Positions 19,950 through 28,604 of a stretch of DNA of 64,000 bases are shown here, one piece after another (within the stretch, counting starts at the first letter, position 1; every line of letters begins with the position of its first letter). The notes under the pieces were generated by a model. That model did no database searches. It was not told the DNA's origin and saw only the letters and a list, made by a program, of their open reading frames with translations. The position numbers were made by a program, and so were the translations under genes. The DNA lies in assembly GCF_013760845.1 (NCBI RefSeq), contig NZ_JACDUU010000002.1, forward strand, positions 372,001-436,000, written 5' to 3'. The DNA is from [Anoxybacillus] calidus (GTDB lineage Bacteria; Bacillota; Bacilli; Bacillales; Anoxybacillaceae).

Positions 19950-19998
19950 CTACCTTGACAGGGTAGAGGTCGCTGGTTCGATCCCAGTCGGAATCACC
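19950..19998 (+). tRNA. 3' fragment of tRNA-Val(GAC), island boundary mark
   Basis: The text holds a complete anticodon arm (CTACC-TTGACAG-GGTAG, anticodon GAC), variable loop, T-arm (GCTGG-TTCGATC-CCAGT) and the 3' acceptor strand CGGAATC plus discriminator A. The D-arm and 5' acceptor strand are absent, since the sgaT-type gene ends 16 bases upstream. Such 3' fragments are classic attachment-site leftovers of tyrosine-integrase islands. No complete copy of this tRNA and no intact integrase gene is seen in the window. Confidence 0.75.
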
Positions 19999-20063
19999 CA
20001 ATCGAGAAGCTTGAAGTCCTTGTGTATCAAGGGTTTCAAGCTTTTTGTATTAAAATGAGCTAG

Positions 20064-20315
20064 GGGGTAAAACCAGATTTTATTCTATGTAACTATTTAG
20101 GCGAGTGTTTAGGAGTTATTGACACAAAGTATAAGCATACGGGGGAAGGCCTCAATCGTCTAAGCTGAATATCCCGTGAAAATCTTTATCAAATCCATGC
20201 CTATAAGAGTGCATTTTCATCACATTTAGAAAAGAATTATGCAGCTTTGATATACCGTTTAGATTTGGGGAAGTATAGTACGTTTAAAAAAAGGAAACCC
20301 TTGGTTCTTGACTGA
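20064..20315 (+). pseudogene. McrC-family restriction component relic
   Basis: One frame reads VKPDFILCNYLGECLGVIDT followed by KYKHTGEG, then an in-frame TGA, then ISRENLYQIHAYKSAFSSHL and ALIYRLD. The PD..(I)DTKYK nuclease core and the following NLYQ(I/M)YAY segment are characteristic of McrC, the nuclease partner of McrB in modification-dependent restriction. The N-terminus, the McrB gene and the rest of the C-terminus are missing and there is an internal stop, so it is dead. Confidence 0.65.
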
Positions 20316-20725
20316 TAAATCAGGAAAGGAATTATGTTTTTTTTGGGGTATCTCCTGATGGCGAAGGCGGAGATAAATTTAGCCGATCGAAAATGGCCCT
20401 TATTTGAGCTGTTAAGCAATGGGAACGAAGTAGGTGGAATAAGACAAAGCTTTTAAAAGATTTAAAGTCATTATTCTTTGGTGAGATATGGTCTTGTTTT
20501 GCACAGCGATAAGCACCTTATTAAATCAAGTAACAAATTTAGCGTTCCTCTATACAAAAGAGAGCCGTAATAATTCGCCTATAGAGGTGTTACCGTGGGC
20601 TGTATCATAAGTAAATGAGTTATTTAATGTTGATGAATATAGGATAATATTAATGATGATTGATAAAATCAATAGTTAATTATGTTTGTAAATATAATAA
20701 ATAACTTAATCGATAGGGTGGTTAT
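20316..20725. other. non-coding stretch before nuclease-helicase gene
   Basis: Broken protein-like text (TDKSGKELCFFWG; DGEGGDKFSRSKMALI) continues to about 20,412 in shifting frames, probably further relic of the neighbouring defence gene. The remaining 300 bases are AT-rich with no supported gene and presumably include the promoter of the next gene. Confidence 0.4.
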
Positions 20726-22687
20726 ATGAGCAGGTCTTATTATTCAGAATCAGTTTCAAGTTTTTTAAAAGAATCAAATGAAAGCATCCTAGGAAAACTT
20801 GCTAAGAACAATACATTTTCTCTTAAAGAAAAACAAAGAAATTCATGGATACAACAGATAGAGATTTTAAAGGAAAATTTAACCTTTTGTCCGGAAGCTC
20901 ATCTGTTATTTGAATTTACGATACCTCGCATGGGAAAACGTGTTGATAATATTTTAATTTGGAAGGGGATTATTTATGTTATAGAGTTTAAAGTAGGTGA
21001 TAGTACATATTTTAAAGGTGCAAGAGACCAGGTAATGGATTATGCATTAGATTTAAAAAACTTTCATGAAGAGAGTCATGATAAGATAATAGTTCCTATT
21101 TTAGTTTCTACTCAAGGTTTAGAAGAAGAGAATGAATTACATGTAGATTCGGATTATATATACAGCCCTCTTCTTGCTAATAGGAATAATTTAGGTGAAC
21201 TGATTAATGAAGTAAATAAAATGACTGTAAAACATGCTTCAATAGATCCAGTAAAATGGGAAAATGGTGTGTATAAACCTACCCCTACAATTATTGAGGC
21301 TGCACAAGCGCTTTATCAAGGGCATAGTGTTGAGGATATATCTCGTTCTGACTCGGGTGCTATTAACTTAAGTAAGACCTCAACAAAAGTTAATCAAATT
21401 ATTGATTATGCCAAAGTGAATAAAGAAAAAGTAATTTGCTTTATTACAGGTGTTCCTGGTGCTGGAAAAACATTAGCCGGTTTAAATATCGCTAACTCAA
21501 GACATAATTTTGTCGAGGAGGAACATGCAGTATTTTTATCAGGTAATGGTCCATTGGTAAATGTTTTAAGGGAAGCTCTAGCTAGAAATGAGATCACTAA
21601 TCATCCTGAGATAAAAAAATCGGAAGCGAGGAAAAAAGTTGGTGCTTTCATACAAAACATACATCATTTTCGTGATGAATATTTAAAAACAGATCGGGCA
21701 CCTATTGAAAAAGTAATTATATTTGATGAAGCTCAACGAGCATGGAATCGTGAACAAACTTCTAAATTTATGAAAGAGAAAAGAGGAATAAATGGTTTTA
21801 ATATGTCTGAACCAGAATTTCTGATTTCAGTTATGGATCGACATTTAGATTGGGCAGTAATTATCTGTTTAATTGGAGGAGGACAAGAGATTAATACCGG
21901 GGAAGCTGGATTGCCAGAGTGGTTCTTTGCTTTACGACATAAGTTTTCTAATTGGAAAGTATATGTCTCTGATCAAATAACTGATAATGAATACATGCGT
22001 GATTACTCATTCTATGAGATTACTAAAGGATTAAATTTCCATCTAGAAAAAGAGTTACATCTGTCCGTATCCGTTCGATCATTTAGAAGTGAGAAATTAT
22101 CTCATGTTATTAAATCATTACTAGATTTAGAATTAAATAATGCAAAAGAAACCTACAAACTTATTAAAGAAAACTATCCAATAGTTGTAACAAGAGATCT
22201 TAGTAAAGCAAAAACATGGCTTAGGAAGCGGGCAAGAGGTACGGAACGAATTGGAATTATTGCATCTTCTGGGGGATTAAGATTGAAGCCATATGGAATA
22301 TGGGTGAAAAATTCGATTGATCCAGCTAACTGGTTTTTAAATGATAAGGATGATATACGTTCTTCTTATTTTTTAGAGGATGTGGCTACGGAGTTTGATG
22401 TTCAGGGGTTAGAATTAGATTGGGTATGTCTTGCATGGGATGCTGATTTGAGGCTAGTCGATGGGACCTGGTCATATAACAATTTCTCAGGGACAAAATG
22501 GAACAATATTAATAAGGCAGAAAAACAAGTTTATCTTAAAAATGCATATCGTGTATTATTGACAAGGGCACGGCAGGGAATGGTTATTTTTGTACCTGAG
22601 GGAGATATAAACGATCAAACTCGATTACCTTTATTTTATGATGAAACATACGAATATTTGAAATCCATCGGATTTGATGAAATATAG
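20726..22687 (+). CDS. nuclease-helicase fusion, DUF2075 family
   Basis: The 653-aa protein has an N-terminal PD-(D/E)XK-like segment (D74 in KRVDNILIW, then E87-F-K89 in YVIEFKVG) and a C-terminal superfamily-1 type ATPase/helicase core of the DUF2075 family: Walker A GVPGAGKT at 242-249, Walker B DEAQ at 334-337, and a late LLTRARQGMVIFVP motif VI. A nuclease joined to a helicase is typical of DNA-targeting phage defence. The start has a GGGTGG site. The gene is alone, ends at a strong terminator (22,874) and is preceded by an McrC relic, supporting a defence role. Its target and trigger are unknown. Confidence 0.8.
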   Translation: MSRSYYSESVSSFLKESNESILGKLAKNNTFSLKEKQRNSWIQQIEILKENLTFCPEAHLLFEFTIPRMGKRVDNILIWKGIIYVIEFKVGDSTYFKGARDQVMDYALDLKNFHEESHDKIIVPILVSTQGLEEENELHVDSDYIYSPLLANRNNLGELINEVNKMTVKHASIDPVKWENGVYKPTPTIIEAAQALYQGHSVEDISRSDSGAINLSKTSTKVNQIIDYAKVNKEKVICFITGVPGAGKTLAGLNIANSRHNFVEEEHAVFLSGNGPLVNVLREALARNEITNHPEIKKSEARKKVGAFIQNIHHFRDEYLKTDRAPIEKVIIFDEAQRAWNREQTSKFMKEKRGINGFNMSEPEFLISVMDRHLDWAVIICLIGGGQEINTGEAGLPEWFFALRHKFSNWKVYVSDQITDNEYMRDYSFYEITKGLNFHLEKELHLSVSVRSFRSEKLSHVIKSLLDLELNNAKETYKLIKENYPIVVTRDLSKAKTWLRKRARGTERIGIIASSGGLRLKPYGIWVKNSIDPANWFLNDKDDIRSSYFLEDVATEFDVQGLELDWVCLAWDADLRLVDGTWSYNNFSGTKWNNINKAEKQVYLKNAYRVLLTRARQGMVIFVPEGDINDQTRLPLFYDETYEYLKSIGFDEI

Positions 22688-22873
22688 AATACTTATTTAT
22701 TTTGACTTTTTGATTCAAATTATAATCCTTCGTCGTAATAAACCTCATTTAAATTACTTACGGTGAACAGTATCACAAGTAATGACGAAATATTAAATAA
22801 TATAAATTTAGTAAGGTTACACCATGCCATTGTGAAGCAGGTTTTGATCTTTAGAAGTGGAGGGGCTATAAAC

Positions 22874-22907
22874 AAAGCCGGGGGATTATTGTATTCCTCG
22901 GCTTTTT
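22874..22907 (+). terminator. terminator after the nuclease-helicase gene
   Basis: AAAGCCG...GGGA and TTCC...CGGCTTT arms (22,874-22,885 and 22,893-22,905) form a strong stem ending in five T. Confidence 0.75.
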
Positions 22908-23141
22908 AAGATTTGAATAAAGTAGAGTGAAAAGATTTTTTCGAGGAAACTTTTGTGTTTAAGTCAAAAAACCATTGTTACGGTTGTTGATGGATAATAC
23001 CTATTTACGCGAACAGGTGTTGGAATGTTGAAGGGGTACCAAGGGAAGGTGTTCCATTATTATGCGTATGTACGATAAATAAGCTGGATATTACCATAAG
23101 TGACTTAGACATTTTTGCTAAGTGTTAACATCTATTTTTCG

Positions 23142-23180
23142 ATTGATTTCAGGACAGAAAATTACTGTCCTGAAATCAAT
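23142..23180. repeat. perfect 16-bp inverted repeat
   Basis: ATTGATTTCAGGACAG (23142-23157) is mirrored exactly at 23165-23180 around a 7-base loop. Neither side has a T-run, so a plain terminator is unlikely; it may be the end structure of a small mobile element or an operator. Confidence 0.7.
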
Positions 23181-23323
23181 GATTATTGTGAATGCAAGTA
23201 TTTGTAATGTGATAATCTATCTACTTTTCATTAACTGAAAAATTAAATATATCCTAATCTTATCGAAAACAGAAATTGCTGGGCATTAGATTTAAATAGT
23301 ACAATCCTTATTGTTTAGGACTT

Positions 23324-23518
23324 TTATTTTAAGCCATTTAACCGCTCATTAGAAATATTAATTCTTAGTTCACGATGTCGTTTTCTTTGACCTCTTGTTT
23401 TTCTTCCACCATATTTTGCTATCGGAGTGATAATTTCAATAGTTCGTCCTTTAAGACGAACTTGGTACCCTTTCGCTAGTAACTCATTAACATTTACCCC
23501 CAACTTGTCAAACTTCAT
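23324..23518 (-). CDS. small basic hypothetical protein
   Basis: A 64-aa frame encodes an arginine/lysine-rich protein (GGRKTRGQRKRHRELRINIS in the second half). A GAGGAG site lies seven bases before its ATG. That site falls inside the edge of the IS6-type relic read on the other strand, so the gene may have been cut and re-started by an insertion or deletion. Family not recognised; nucleic-acid binding is possible given the charge. Confidence 0.4.
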   Translation of the reverse strand: MKFDKLGVNVNELLAKGYQVRLKGRTIEIITPIAKYGGRKTRGQRKRHRELRINISNERLNGLK

Positions 23519-23519
23519 G

Positions 23520-23829
23520 TTTCGACTCCTCGTGTCATCAACAGTGGATAAGAATCCGGCTTATCCTGTAGCAATGGAAGAGTTGAAGAAAGCAAAAAGA
23601 TGCCAGTAGACATCCAAATAAGGCAAGTGAAATATCTGAGTAGAACAGATCATCGGTTTATTAAAAAGAGAGTTCGTTCAATGTTAGGATTGAATTTCGT
23701 ACAGCTAAATCCATTATTTTGGGAATAGAAGCTATGCATATAGTTAAAAAACGGCAACTTGTTTTACAGGACCGGTCTATCCAAAATCAAGTGAAGTTCA
23801 TCCACCAACTATTTGGAATGGCTGCTTAA
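23520..23829 (+). pseudogene. IS6-family transposase C-terminal relic
   Basis: Three frames in turn read VDKNPAYPVAMEELKKAK, then PVDIQIRQVKYLSRTDHRFI followed by KKRVRSMLG, then FRTAKSIILGIEAMHIVKK to a stop at 23,829. These are the last third of an IS6/IS240-type DDE transposase (DKNxAYP, LN..DHR..KrR, GF...AxxTIxGIE). Two or more frameshifts and loss of the N-terminal half make it inactive. Confidence 0.7.
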
Positions 23830-23899
23830 GGTCAGATTTCATTGGAAATGTATATGTTTCTTTCAAACAAATACAATTTTTGCACTATATAGGTTCAGA

Positions 23900-24185
23900 T
23901 TAATTTTCCGACATAACTACCTGTCCGATGCGTTGGAGTACTTTTTCTGGAAACTCAGAGAGGTATTCTAAGAACGAAACAATCGATTCTCGCAACTCTT
24001 TTCGATTGGCATGAAATCGATTGGCAATGACACTGTCTTTTAGCCGGCCCCAAATCCTTTCGATCAAATTTAAATTCGGCGGGGGGACGAATACCAAAGT
24101 CAATCGTTCTTCGTGTTCATATTTTATCTGCTCGTTCTGTTCAACATGAAGCAGACATTCACTTAACCGTATTGTAAAAAAACAA
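23900..24185 (-). pseudogene. IS630-family transposase C-terminal relic
   Basis: On the minus strand a continuous frame contains LVFVPPPNLNLIERIWGRLK followed by DSVIANRFH, the conserved end of IS630/Tc1-type DDE transposases (LPPYSPxLNxIE.WxxLK). The N-terminal two thirds are missing. Confidence 0.7.
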
Positions 24186-24207
24186 TAGATGGAAATACAA
24201 TGACAAC

Positions 24208-24231
24208 TCCCCGAACAAAAGGGGATTTTTT
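24208..24231 (+). terminator. short terminator-like hairpin
   Basis: TCCCC (24208-24212) and GGGGA (24221-24225) are followed by six T. It precedes the alcohol dehydrogenase unit and may insulate it. Confidence 0.5.
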
Positions 24232-24424
24232 ATTTTGTTTTTAAAATTGAGGTCATAAAAGAAAGAGTCGCTAATCCCTTAAAAAAACAAGCAGACATAA
24301 GAAAAAACGAGAAACTAAAAAATGCAGAAATAATTGTCTATTCTATCATTTTTGTTAAATTAAAATCATAAATATTTGAATAGTCTGACTATTATTAATA
24401 CACACGAATGAGGAGGAAGAGGTA

Positions 24425-25483
24425 ATGAAGACTGCGAAAATTATTCAGCACAAAAAACCATTGGAGATTTTAAAAGTCTCTGATCCTAAACCGGGGCCGG
24501 AAGATGCGGTGATAAAAATCGAAGCTTGCGGGGTTTGCCGCAGCGACTGGCATGCGTGGCAAGGGGATTGGTCGTGGATCGGTTTGTCACCGGAATTACC
24601 GATAACACCTGGACATGAATTTGGAGGTGTAATCGAAGAAGTTGGTAAAGATGTGAAGTCGTTTCGTCCGGGAGATCGTGTCACAGTTCCGTTCCATTCC
24701 GCTTGTGGACGATGTGAATACTGCAAAAAAGGTGTGCCAAATTTATGTGAAAACCTCCAAATTTACGGATTGGTTTCCGGTCTAGAAGGTGGATATGCGG
24801 AATATGTATTGGTTCGCAATGCCGATTTTAACCTGATCAGACTCCCTGAAAATGTTGACAGTGTAACAGCTGCTGCTTTAGGCTGCCGTTACATGACTGG
24901 ATATCACGGTATTGTCAGAGGAAATGTCAAGCCTGGTGATTGGGTGGCTGTTCATGGAGCAGGTGGTGTAGGTCTTTCTGCCATTCAGGTAGCGAATGCT
25001 TTAGGAGCTCAAGTCATAGCCGTCGATATTGATGATCAAAAACTTGAAATTGCAAAGCAGGAAGGCGCTATTGCGGTCGTAAATGCTAGAAAAGAGAACG
25101 TTGTCGAGGCAATTAAAGAAATCACAAAAGGTGGTGCACATGTCGGACTAGATGCTTTAGGAATCAAGGATACCGTTCTTAATTCGGTTCTGTCCTTAAG
25201 AAAAGGAGGAAGACATGTTCAAGTAGGTTTAACTACATCAGAAGAAGGAGGATTTGTATCGCTTCCTGTTGACTTGATTACCGCAGCTGAAATTGAGTTT
25301 GTTGGAAGCATCGGTAACCCTCATCCTGACTATCGCGGCCTACTGAGCTTGATTTCTTCCGGACGATTGAATCCGAAACGATTGGTCGAACGTGAAATCA
25401 GCTTGGAAGATGTAAACGCTGTATTTGAAAATATGTCGCAATATAATACGAAAGGGTTTAACGTGATCACTAAATTTAATTAA
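24425..25483 (+). CDS. zinc-dependent alcohol dehydrogenase
   Basis: The 352-aa protein is a medium-chain, zinc-dependent alcohol dehydrogenase. Catalytic zinc ligands are visible in GVCRSDWHAW (Cys 38) and PGHEFGG (His/Glu near 63-64); the structural zinc cluster CGRCEYCKKGVPNLC starts near residue 93; and the Rossmann loop GAGGVGLSAIQ lies near 178. It should oxidise an alcohol or reduce an aldehyde with NAD(P); the substrate is not clear. A GAGGAAGAGGTA site precedes the ATG. Its codon use is closer to the core chromosome than to the AT-rich neighbours, and it is flanked by IS relics, so it may be mobile cargo. Confidence 0.92.
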   Translation: MKTAKIIQHKKPLEILKVSDPKPGPEDAVIKIEACGVCRSDWHAWQGDWSWIGLSPELPITPGHEFGGVIEEVGKDVKSFRPGDRVTVPFHSACGRCEYCKKGVPNLCENLQIYGLVSGLEGGYAEYVLVRNADFNLIRLPENVDSVTAAALGCRYMTGYHGIVRGNVKPGDWVAVHGAGGVGLSAIQVANALGAQVIAVDIDDQKLEIAKQEGAIAVVNARKENVVEAIKEITKGGAHVGLDALGIKDTVLNSVLSLRKGGRHVQVGLTTSEEGGFVSLPVDLITAAEIEFVGSIGNPHPDYRGLLSLISSGRLNPKRLVEREISLEDVNAVFENMSQYNTKGFNVITKFN

Positions 25484-25491
25484 ACACCAAG

Positions 25492-25519
25492 ACCCTTCTG
25501 GAATTTTTTCCAGAAGGGT
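25492..25519 (+). terminator. terminator after alcohol dehydrogenase
   Basis: ACCCTTCTGGA (25492-25502) pairs with TCCAGAAGGGT (25509-25519) and is followed by TT. It begins nine bases after the stop; the loop is T-rich. Confidence 0.75.
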
Positions 25520-25540
25520 TTAGACTGCAGGAAAAATAAT

Positions 25541-25850
25541 CTAGTAAATAAAAAAATGAAGAGCCTTGATCATAGCAGCACAAACAAGCATCGTCTGCAT
25601 TAAAACTTTTTCCAGCCATCGATAGGCCGTCCAACGCAGACCATGCTTCTCTTTCATATCGGCAAACACTCGTTCAATCGTTTCTTTTCTCCGAGCATAG
25701 ATCTCTTTGTTTTCTGAGTATGCCTCAACTGTTCAGCTTCTTCTTTTCGTAGACATGTTTATTGGCTCCTTTTTATCTTCTGTATGGGCATCTTTTTCCC
25801 GATTTATACATGTCTACTTTCGAGGGCTCACTTTAATGGCACTCCCCGAA
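25541..25850 (-). mobile_element. IS1182-family relic, internally deleted
   Basis: On the minus strand the text KEIYARRKETIERVFADMKE followed by KHGLRWTAYRWLEK and a short hydrophobic tail to a stop at 25,541 matches the C-terminus of IS1182-type transposases. Upstream it joins a short MSTKRRS start, with GTAGACATGT ends on both sides, indicating loss of most of the gene. Confidence 0.6.
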
Positions 25851-26325
25851 AAGGGCAAGAAAAATTAGAGATGAGTAGTTTAAAATATAGAGATTATCAA
25901 CTTTGATTAAATTGTGTATGATTTGTGTCCGAAAAGGTGTTTGTTTCCTTGAAGTTTAACGACAGAAGCTGTATTGGCTTCTGTTTTTTGTTTTTATGAC
26001 ATGATTTGAGGTTTTCACATGAAAAGCAGGTCTTGCTAAAAGAACACCATCTTATTCAAACGATATTATGATCTTATTTAGTTTCAGGCTGGGTGTATGC
26101 TGAAATTGCGTAGATTGAAAATCGGCTTCAATATATTTCTTCTATCCCTCAACCGTTGCTTTATTTGGATGAAGCAACTTTAATAATATGTCTCATCACG
26201 ATAACTTGTAGTTGATTTTTTAATGGAAACATGTTGATCAGTAATCCGTTTTTCTTTCTTGTAAAAAAGTTCAAACTGCGAAGTATTCTAACCTGTTCAG
26301 CACAAAAAAGATCGTTTGTCTACAC
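25851..26325. other. non-coding stretch
   Basis: No gene supported. It contains a terminator (25,962-25,989: ACAGAAGC pairing with GCTTCTGT, then T6) of a type that recurs in this region at 39,306 and 49,027. Confidence 0.5.
25962..25989 (+). terminator. recurrent GAAGC/GCTTC terminator
   Basis: ACAGAAGC (25962-25969) and GCTTCTGT (25977-25984) form a perfect eight-base stem with a T-run. No gene directly upstream survives. Confidence 0.7.
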
Positions 26326-26354
26326 TTTACAGTGAAGAACTAATAATATACTAT
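26326..26354 (+). promoter_or_regulatory. candidate promoter of small membrane protein
   Basis: TTTACA (26326-26331) and TACTAT (26349-26354) are 17 bases apart, 27 bases before the ATG. The match to the vegetative consensus is fair. Confidence 0.4.
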
Positions 26355-26380
26355 ATTGGTAAAAAAAGGGTGTTAAACTT

Positions 26381-26575
26381 ATGAACAAATATCAAAAAAT
26401 TTCCATTGGCGTAATGATTGGTTTTCCAATATTTTTTCTAGTAGTGAGCCTGTTTACTGGAAAGTGGGGTTTCTTCCTTTGGAGTTTAGCACCAAGTTTT
26501 ATCAGCGGTATGACGGGGTTTTTTGCTTCTAAAAATACAAATAGAAATACCTACAATTACAATAACAAACAATAA
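26381..26575 (+). CDS. small membrane protein
   Basis: A 64-aa frame encodes two hydrophobic segments (about 8-26 and 30-48) followed by an asparagine-rich polar tail (NTNRNTYNYNNKQ). An AAAGGGTG site precedes the ATG, a candidate promoter lies upstream and a strong terminator follows, so it looks like a real single-gene unit. Function unknown; small two-helix proteins in defence islands can be toxins or membrane effectors, but nothing here shows that. Confidence 0.6.
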   Translation: MNKYQKISIGVMIGFPIFFLVVSLFTGKWGFFLWSLAPSFISGMTGFFASKNTNRNTYNYNNKQ

Positions 26576-26586
26576 CAGAGTTTATC

Positions 26587-26615
26587 AGAACGCTGTGAAA
26601 AAGGCGTTCTTTTTT
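26587..26615 (+). terminator. terminator after small membrane protein
   Basis: AGAACGC (26587-26593) and GCGTTCT (26604-26610) with a following T-run. Confidence 0.75.
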
Positions 26616-26732
26616 ATGTTGACCTTCAAATGGATGATGTATAAATGTAAAGCATTTTGCTAGATCAAAAGAAAAAGGTAGGGTATTCTCTGATGGGTCA
26701 TAACACATTCCAGAGAAAGGAGTACCCTACCT

Positions 26733-27908
26733 ATGTCTAAAGTATAACGAATGTAGACTGAGCTCATCAACTGGAAAGTGCTATTCGCCAGTTTTTATTT
26801 GTAAAGGAAAAATTAGAACTGATTATGCGGGAAGAAATAAAAAATTTCCTCGAAATGGAACAGGCTGGAACACCGAATATGAGAAACGGTTACTATCAGT
26901 GAAATCTAGATACGCAATATGGTCGGATTGAAGGTCTTTTGGTCCGAAGAGACCGAAATGGGGAATTTCAAACGCAGTTGTTTGCCCCTTACCAACGACA
27001 CACCGGCTGGCTTGGGGAAGCGATCATCAAGATGTATCAAAGTGGTATGAGTACGCGGGAAATTGGCAAGTTTATCGAGCAAATTCTAGGAAATGCCTAT
27101 TCTCCCACGACGATCAGCCGTATTACCGATGTCGTGAAAGAAGACATCGAAAAATGGCGCAATCGTCCACTGTACAAACGCTATTCGGTTTTATATTTAG
27201 ATGGTCTCTATGTGAAACTTCTCCGGGATACGGTAGAGAAAGAAGTCATTTATGTGGTGTTAGGGGTGAATGAAGAAGGATATCGTGAAATTCTTGATTT
27301 CTTCGTGGGAGGACAGGAAAGCGCCTATGTATGGCAGGAGATTCTTCAACAACTATACAACAGAGGCGTAAAAGAAGTGCTTCTGGGCGTATTCGATAGA
27401 CTACCGGGGCTGGAGGAAGCCTTTAAGGCGATTTATCCGAAAGCCGACGTGCAGCGTTGTGTCGTTCACAAAGTCCGTAACACACTCAGTCGTGTTCGGA
27501 AAAAAGACCAATTTGAAATGGCGGAGGATCTGAAACTCATTTATCGTTCTCCAAATAAAGAAAAGAATCGCATGGGAGATGTTTCGACAGTTTGAGTCGA
27601 AATGATTGAGCAAGTACCCGAGAGAAGTCCAATCTTGGGCGAATGAGTTGGATGCCCTCCTAACCTTTATGGACTATCTAAGCAGCATTCGAAGTGTGAT
27701 TTATACAACTAATGCCATTGAACGAACGATCAAGGAGATTCGGAAACGTCTAAAGCCGATGAACAGTTTGAGTTGTTTAGAAGCCGCTGAAAAAGTCGTA
27801 TATTTGACCATTCAAGATTATAACGAGAAATGGGCAGACCGAAAGTTACGAGGATTTGCCGAAGCGCAGGAAGCCCTTCAACGAATGTTTGAAGAACATT
27901 ATAATTAA
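26733..27908 (+). pseudogene. IS256-family (mutator-type) transposase, multiply disrupted
   Basis: Joined frames give a mutator-type transposase: N-terminal text from 26,733, GMSTREIGKFIEQILGNAYS, the VLYLDGLYVKL DDE segment, the VFDRLPGLEEAFKAIYPKA region and the C-terminal IYTTNAIERTIKEIRKRLKP stretch. Disruptions visible are an early stop at the fifth codon, an in-frame TGA near 26,899 and a deletion/frameshift with stop near 27,595. It is surely inactive. Confidence 0.85.
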
Positions 27909-27949
27909 CCAAATAATGTAAAACGATGAGATAAGGAGATTCTCCCATT

Positions 27950-27985
27950 CCACTCAGGAGACTGAATATTCAGTCTCCTGAGTGG
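27950..27985. repeat. perfect 36-bp palindrome
   Basis: The half CCACTCAGGAGACTGAAT (27950-27967) is followed without spacer by its exact reverse complement to 27,985. It lies between the transposase end and the right inverted repeat of the IS256-type element. Confidence 0.85.
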
Positions 27986-28196
27986 AGGAAACTCATCCTC
28001 TATCCATTCCAAATCCATTCCAGAGATACCCTACTATCTTACATTACACAAAATTCTTGACGGTACCACAAAAAGAGATTTCTTTTGATAATTCTTATTA
28101 AAGATATAATTATGATCAAAAAAATGGTGTTGAACAATATAATATTGACACGATATGAGTATTTTTTTTATGATTTTTTTAGGGAGGATTGATACT

Positions 28197-28571
28197 ATGC
28201 CTATACAGTGGTTCTCACCTAATACTCCAATACCGACACTAACAATTGCTTCCTATGGAATAAGTTTTAACTCTGGAAGTACATATTATCTTAAGGACGT
28301 AAAGAAAATAATGTTAGGATGTGACACTGAGAAAAAGAAACTTTATATCAAATTATTGAAAGGGGATAATGAACCAGGATTTTCGGTACCGACTATTAAT
28401 GAGAATACCAAAAGTGTAAGGATTTCTTGCAGGGAATTTGTTCAGTATTTGGACGTGAAATGTAAGATCGATACATCAAAAGCTTCAAAATATTTTATTG
28501 ATATTGTAGGAAATGAAATGATTGTAGATTTAAATACACCAATCCCCATTGAAAAATCCATAAAAAAATAA
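28197..28571 (+). CDS. hypothetical protein, first gene of GHKL ATPase operon
   Basis: A 124-aa protein of mixed, beta-rich composition with no recognised family. It starts at an ATG with GGGAGG nine bases upstream; an in-frame upstream start (28,155) lies in low-complexity T-rich DNA and is unlikely. It ends 33 bases before the 749-aa GHKL ATPase gene, with a GGAGG site between them, so the two are very probably co-transcribed and may form a complex. Base composition is low-GC like the other accessory genes. Confidence 0.7.
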   Translation: MPIQWFSPNTPIPTLTIASYGISFNSGSTYYLKDVKKIMLGCDTEKKKLYIKLLKGDNEPGFSVPTINENTKSVRISCREFVQYLDVKCKIDTSKASKYFIDIVGNEMIVDLNTPIPIEKSIKK

Positions 28572-28604
28572 TCTTATTCTTGGAAGTATGGAGGATGCTT
28601 AAGC

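Larger units (their letters stand above)
22688..23323. other. non-coding stretch
   Basis: AT-rich DNA without a supported gene. It contains the terminator at 22,874-22,907 and a long perfect inverted repeat at 23,142-23,180, listed separately. Confidence 0.5.
26678..28034 (+). mobile_element. IS256-family element, inactive
   Basis: Imperfect terminal inverted repeats flank the transposase relic: GTAGGGTATTCTCTGATGGG at 26678-26697 and its partner at 28015-28034. The element includes a broken transposase (26,733-27,908) and a perfect 36-base palindrome at 27,950-27,985 near the right end. The exact outer ends are uncertain, because similarity between flanks may extend further (to about 26,650 and 28,065). 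Confidence 0.75.
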
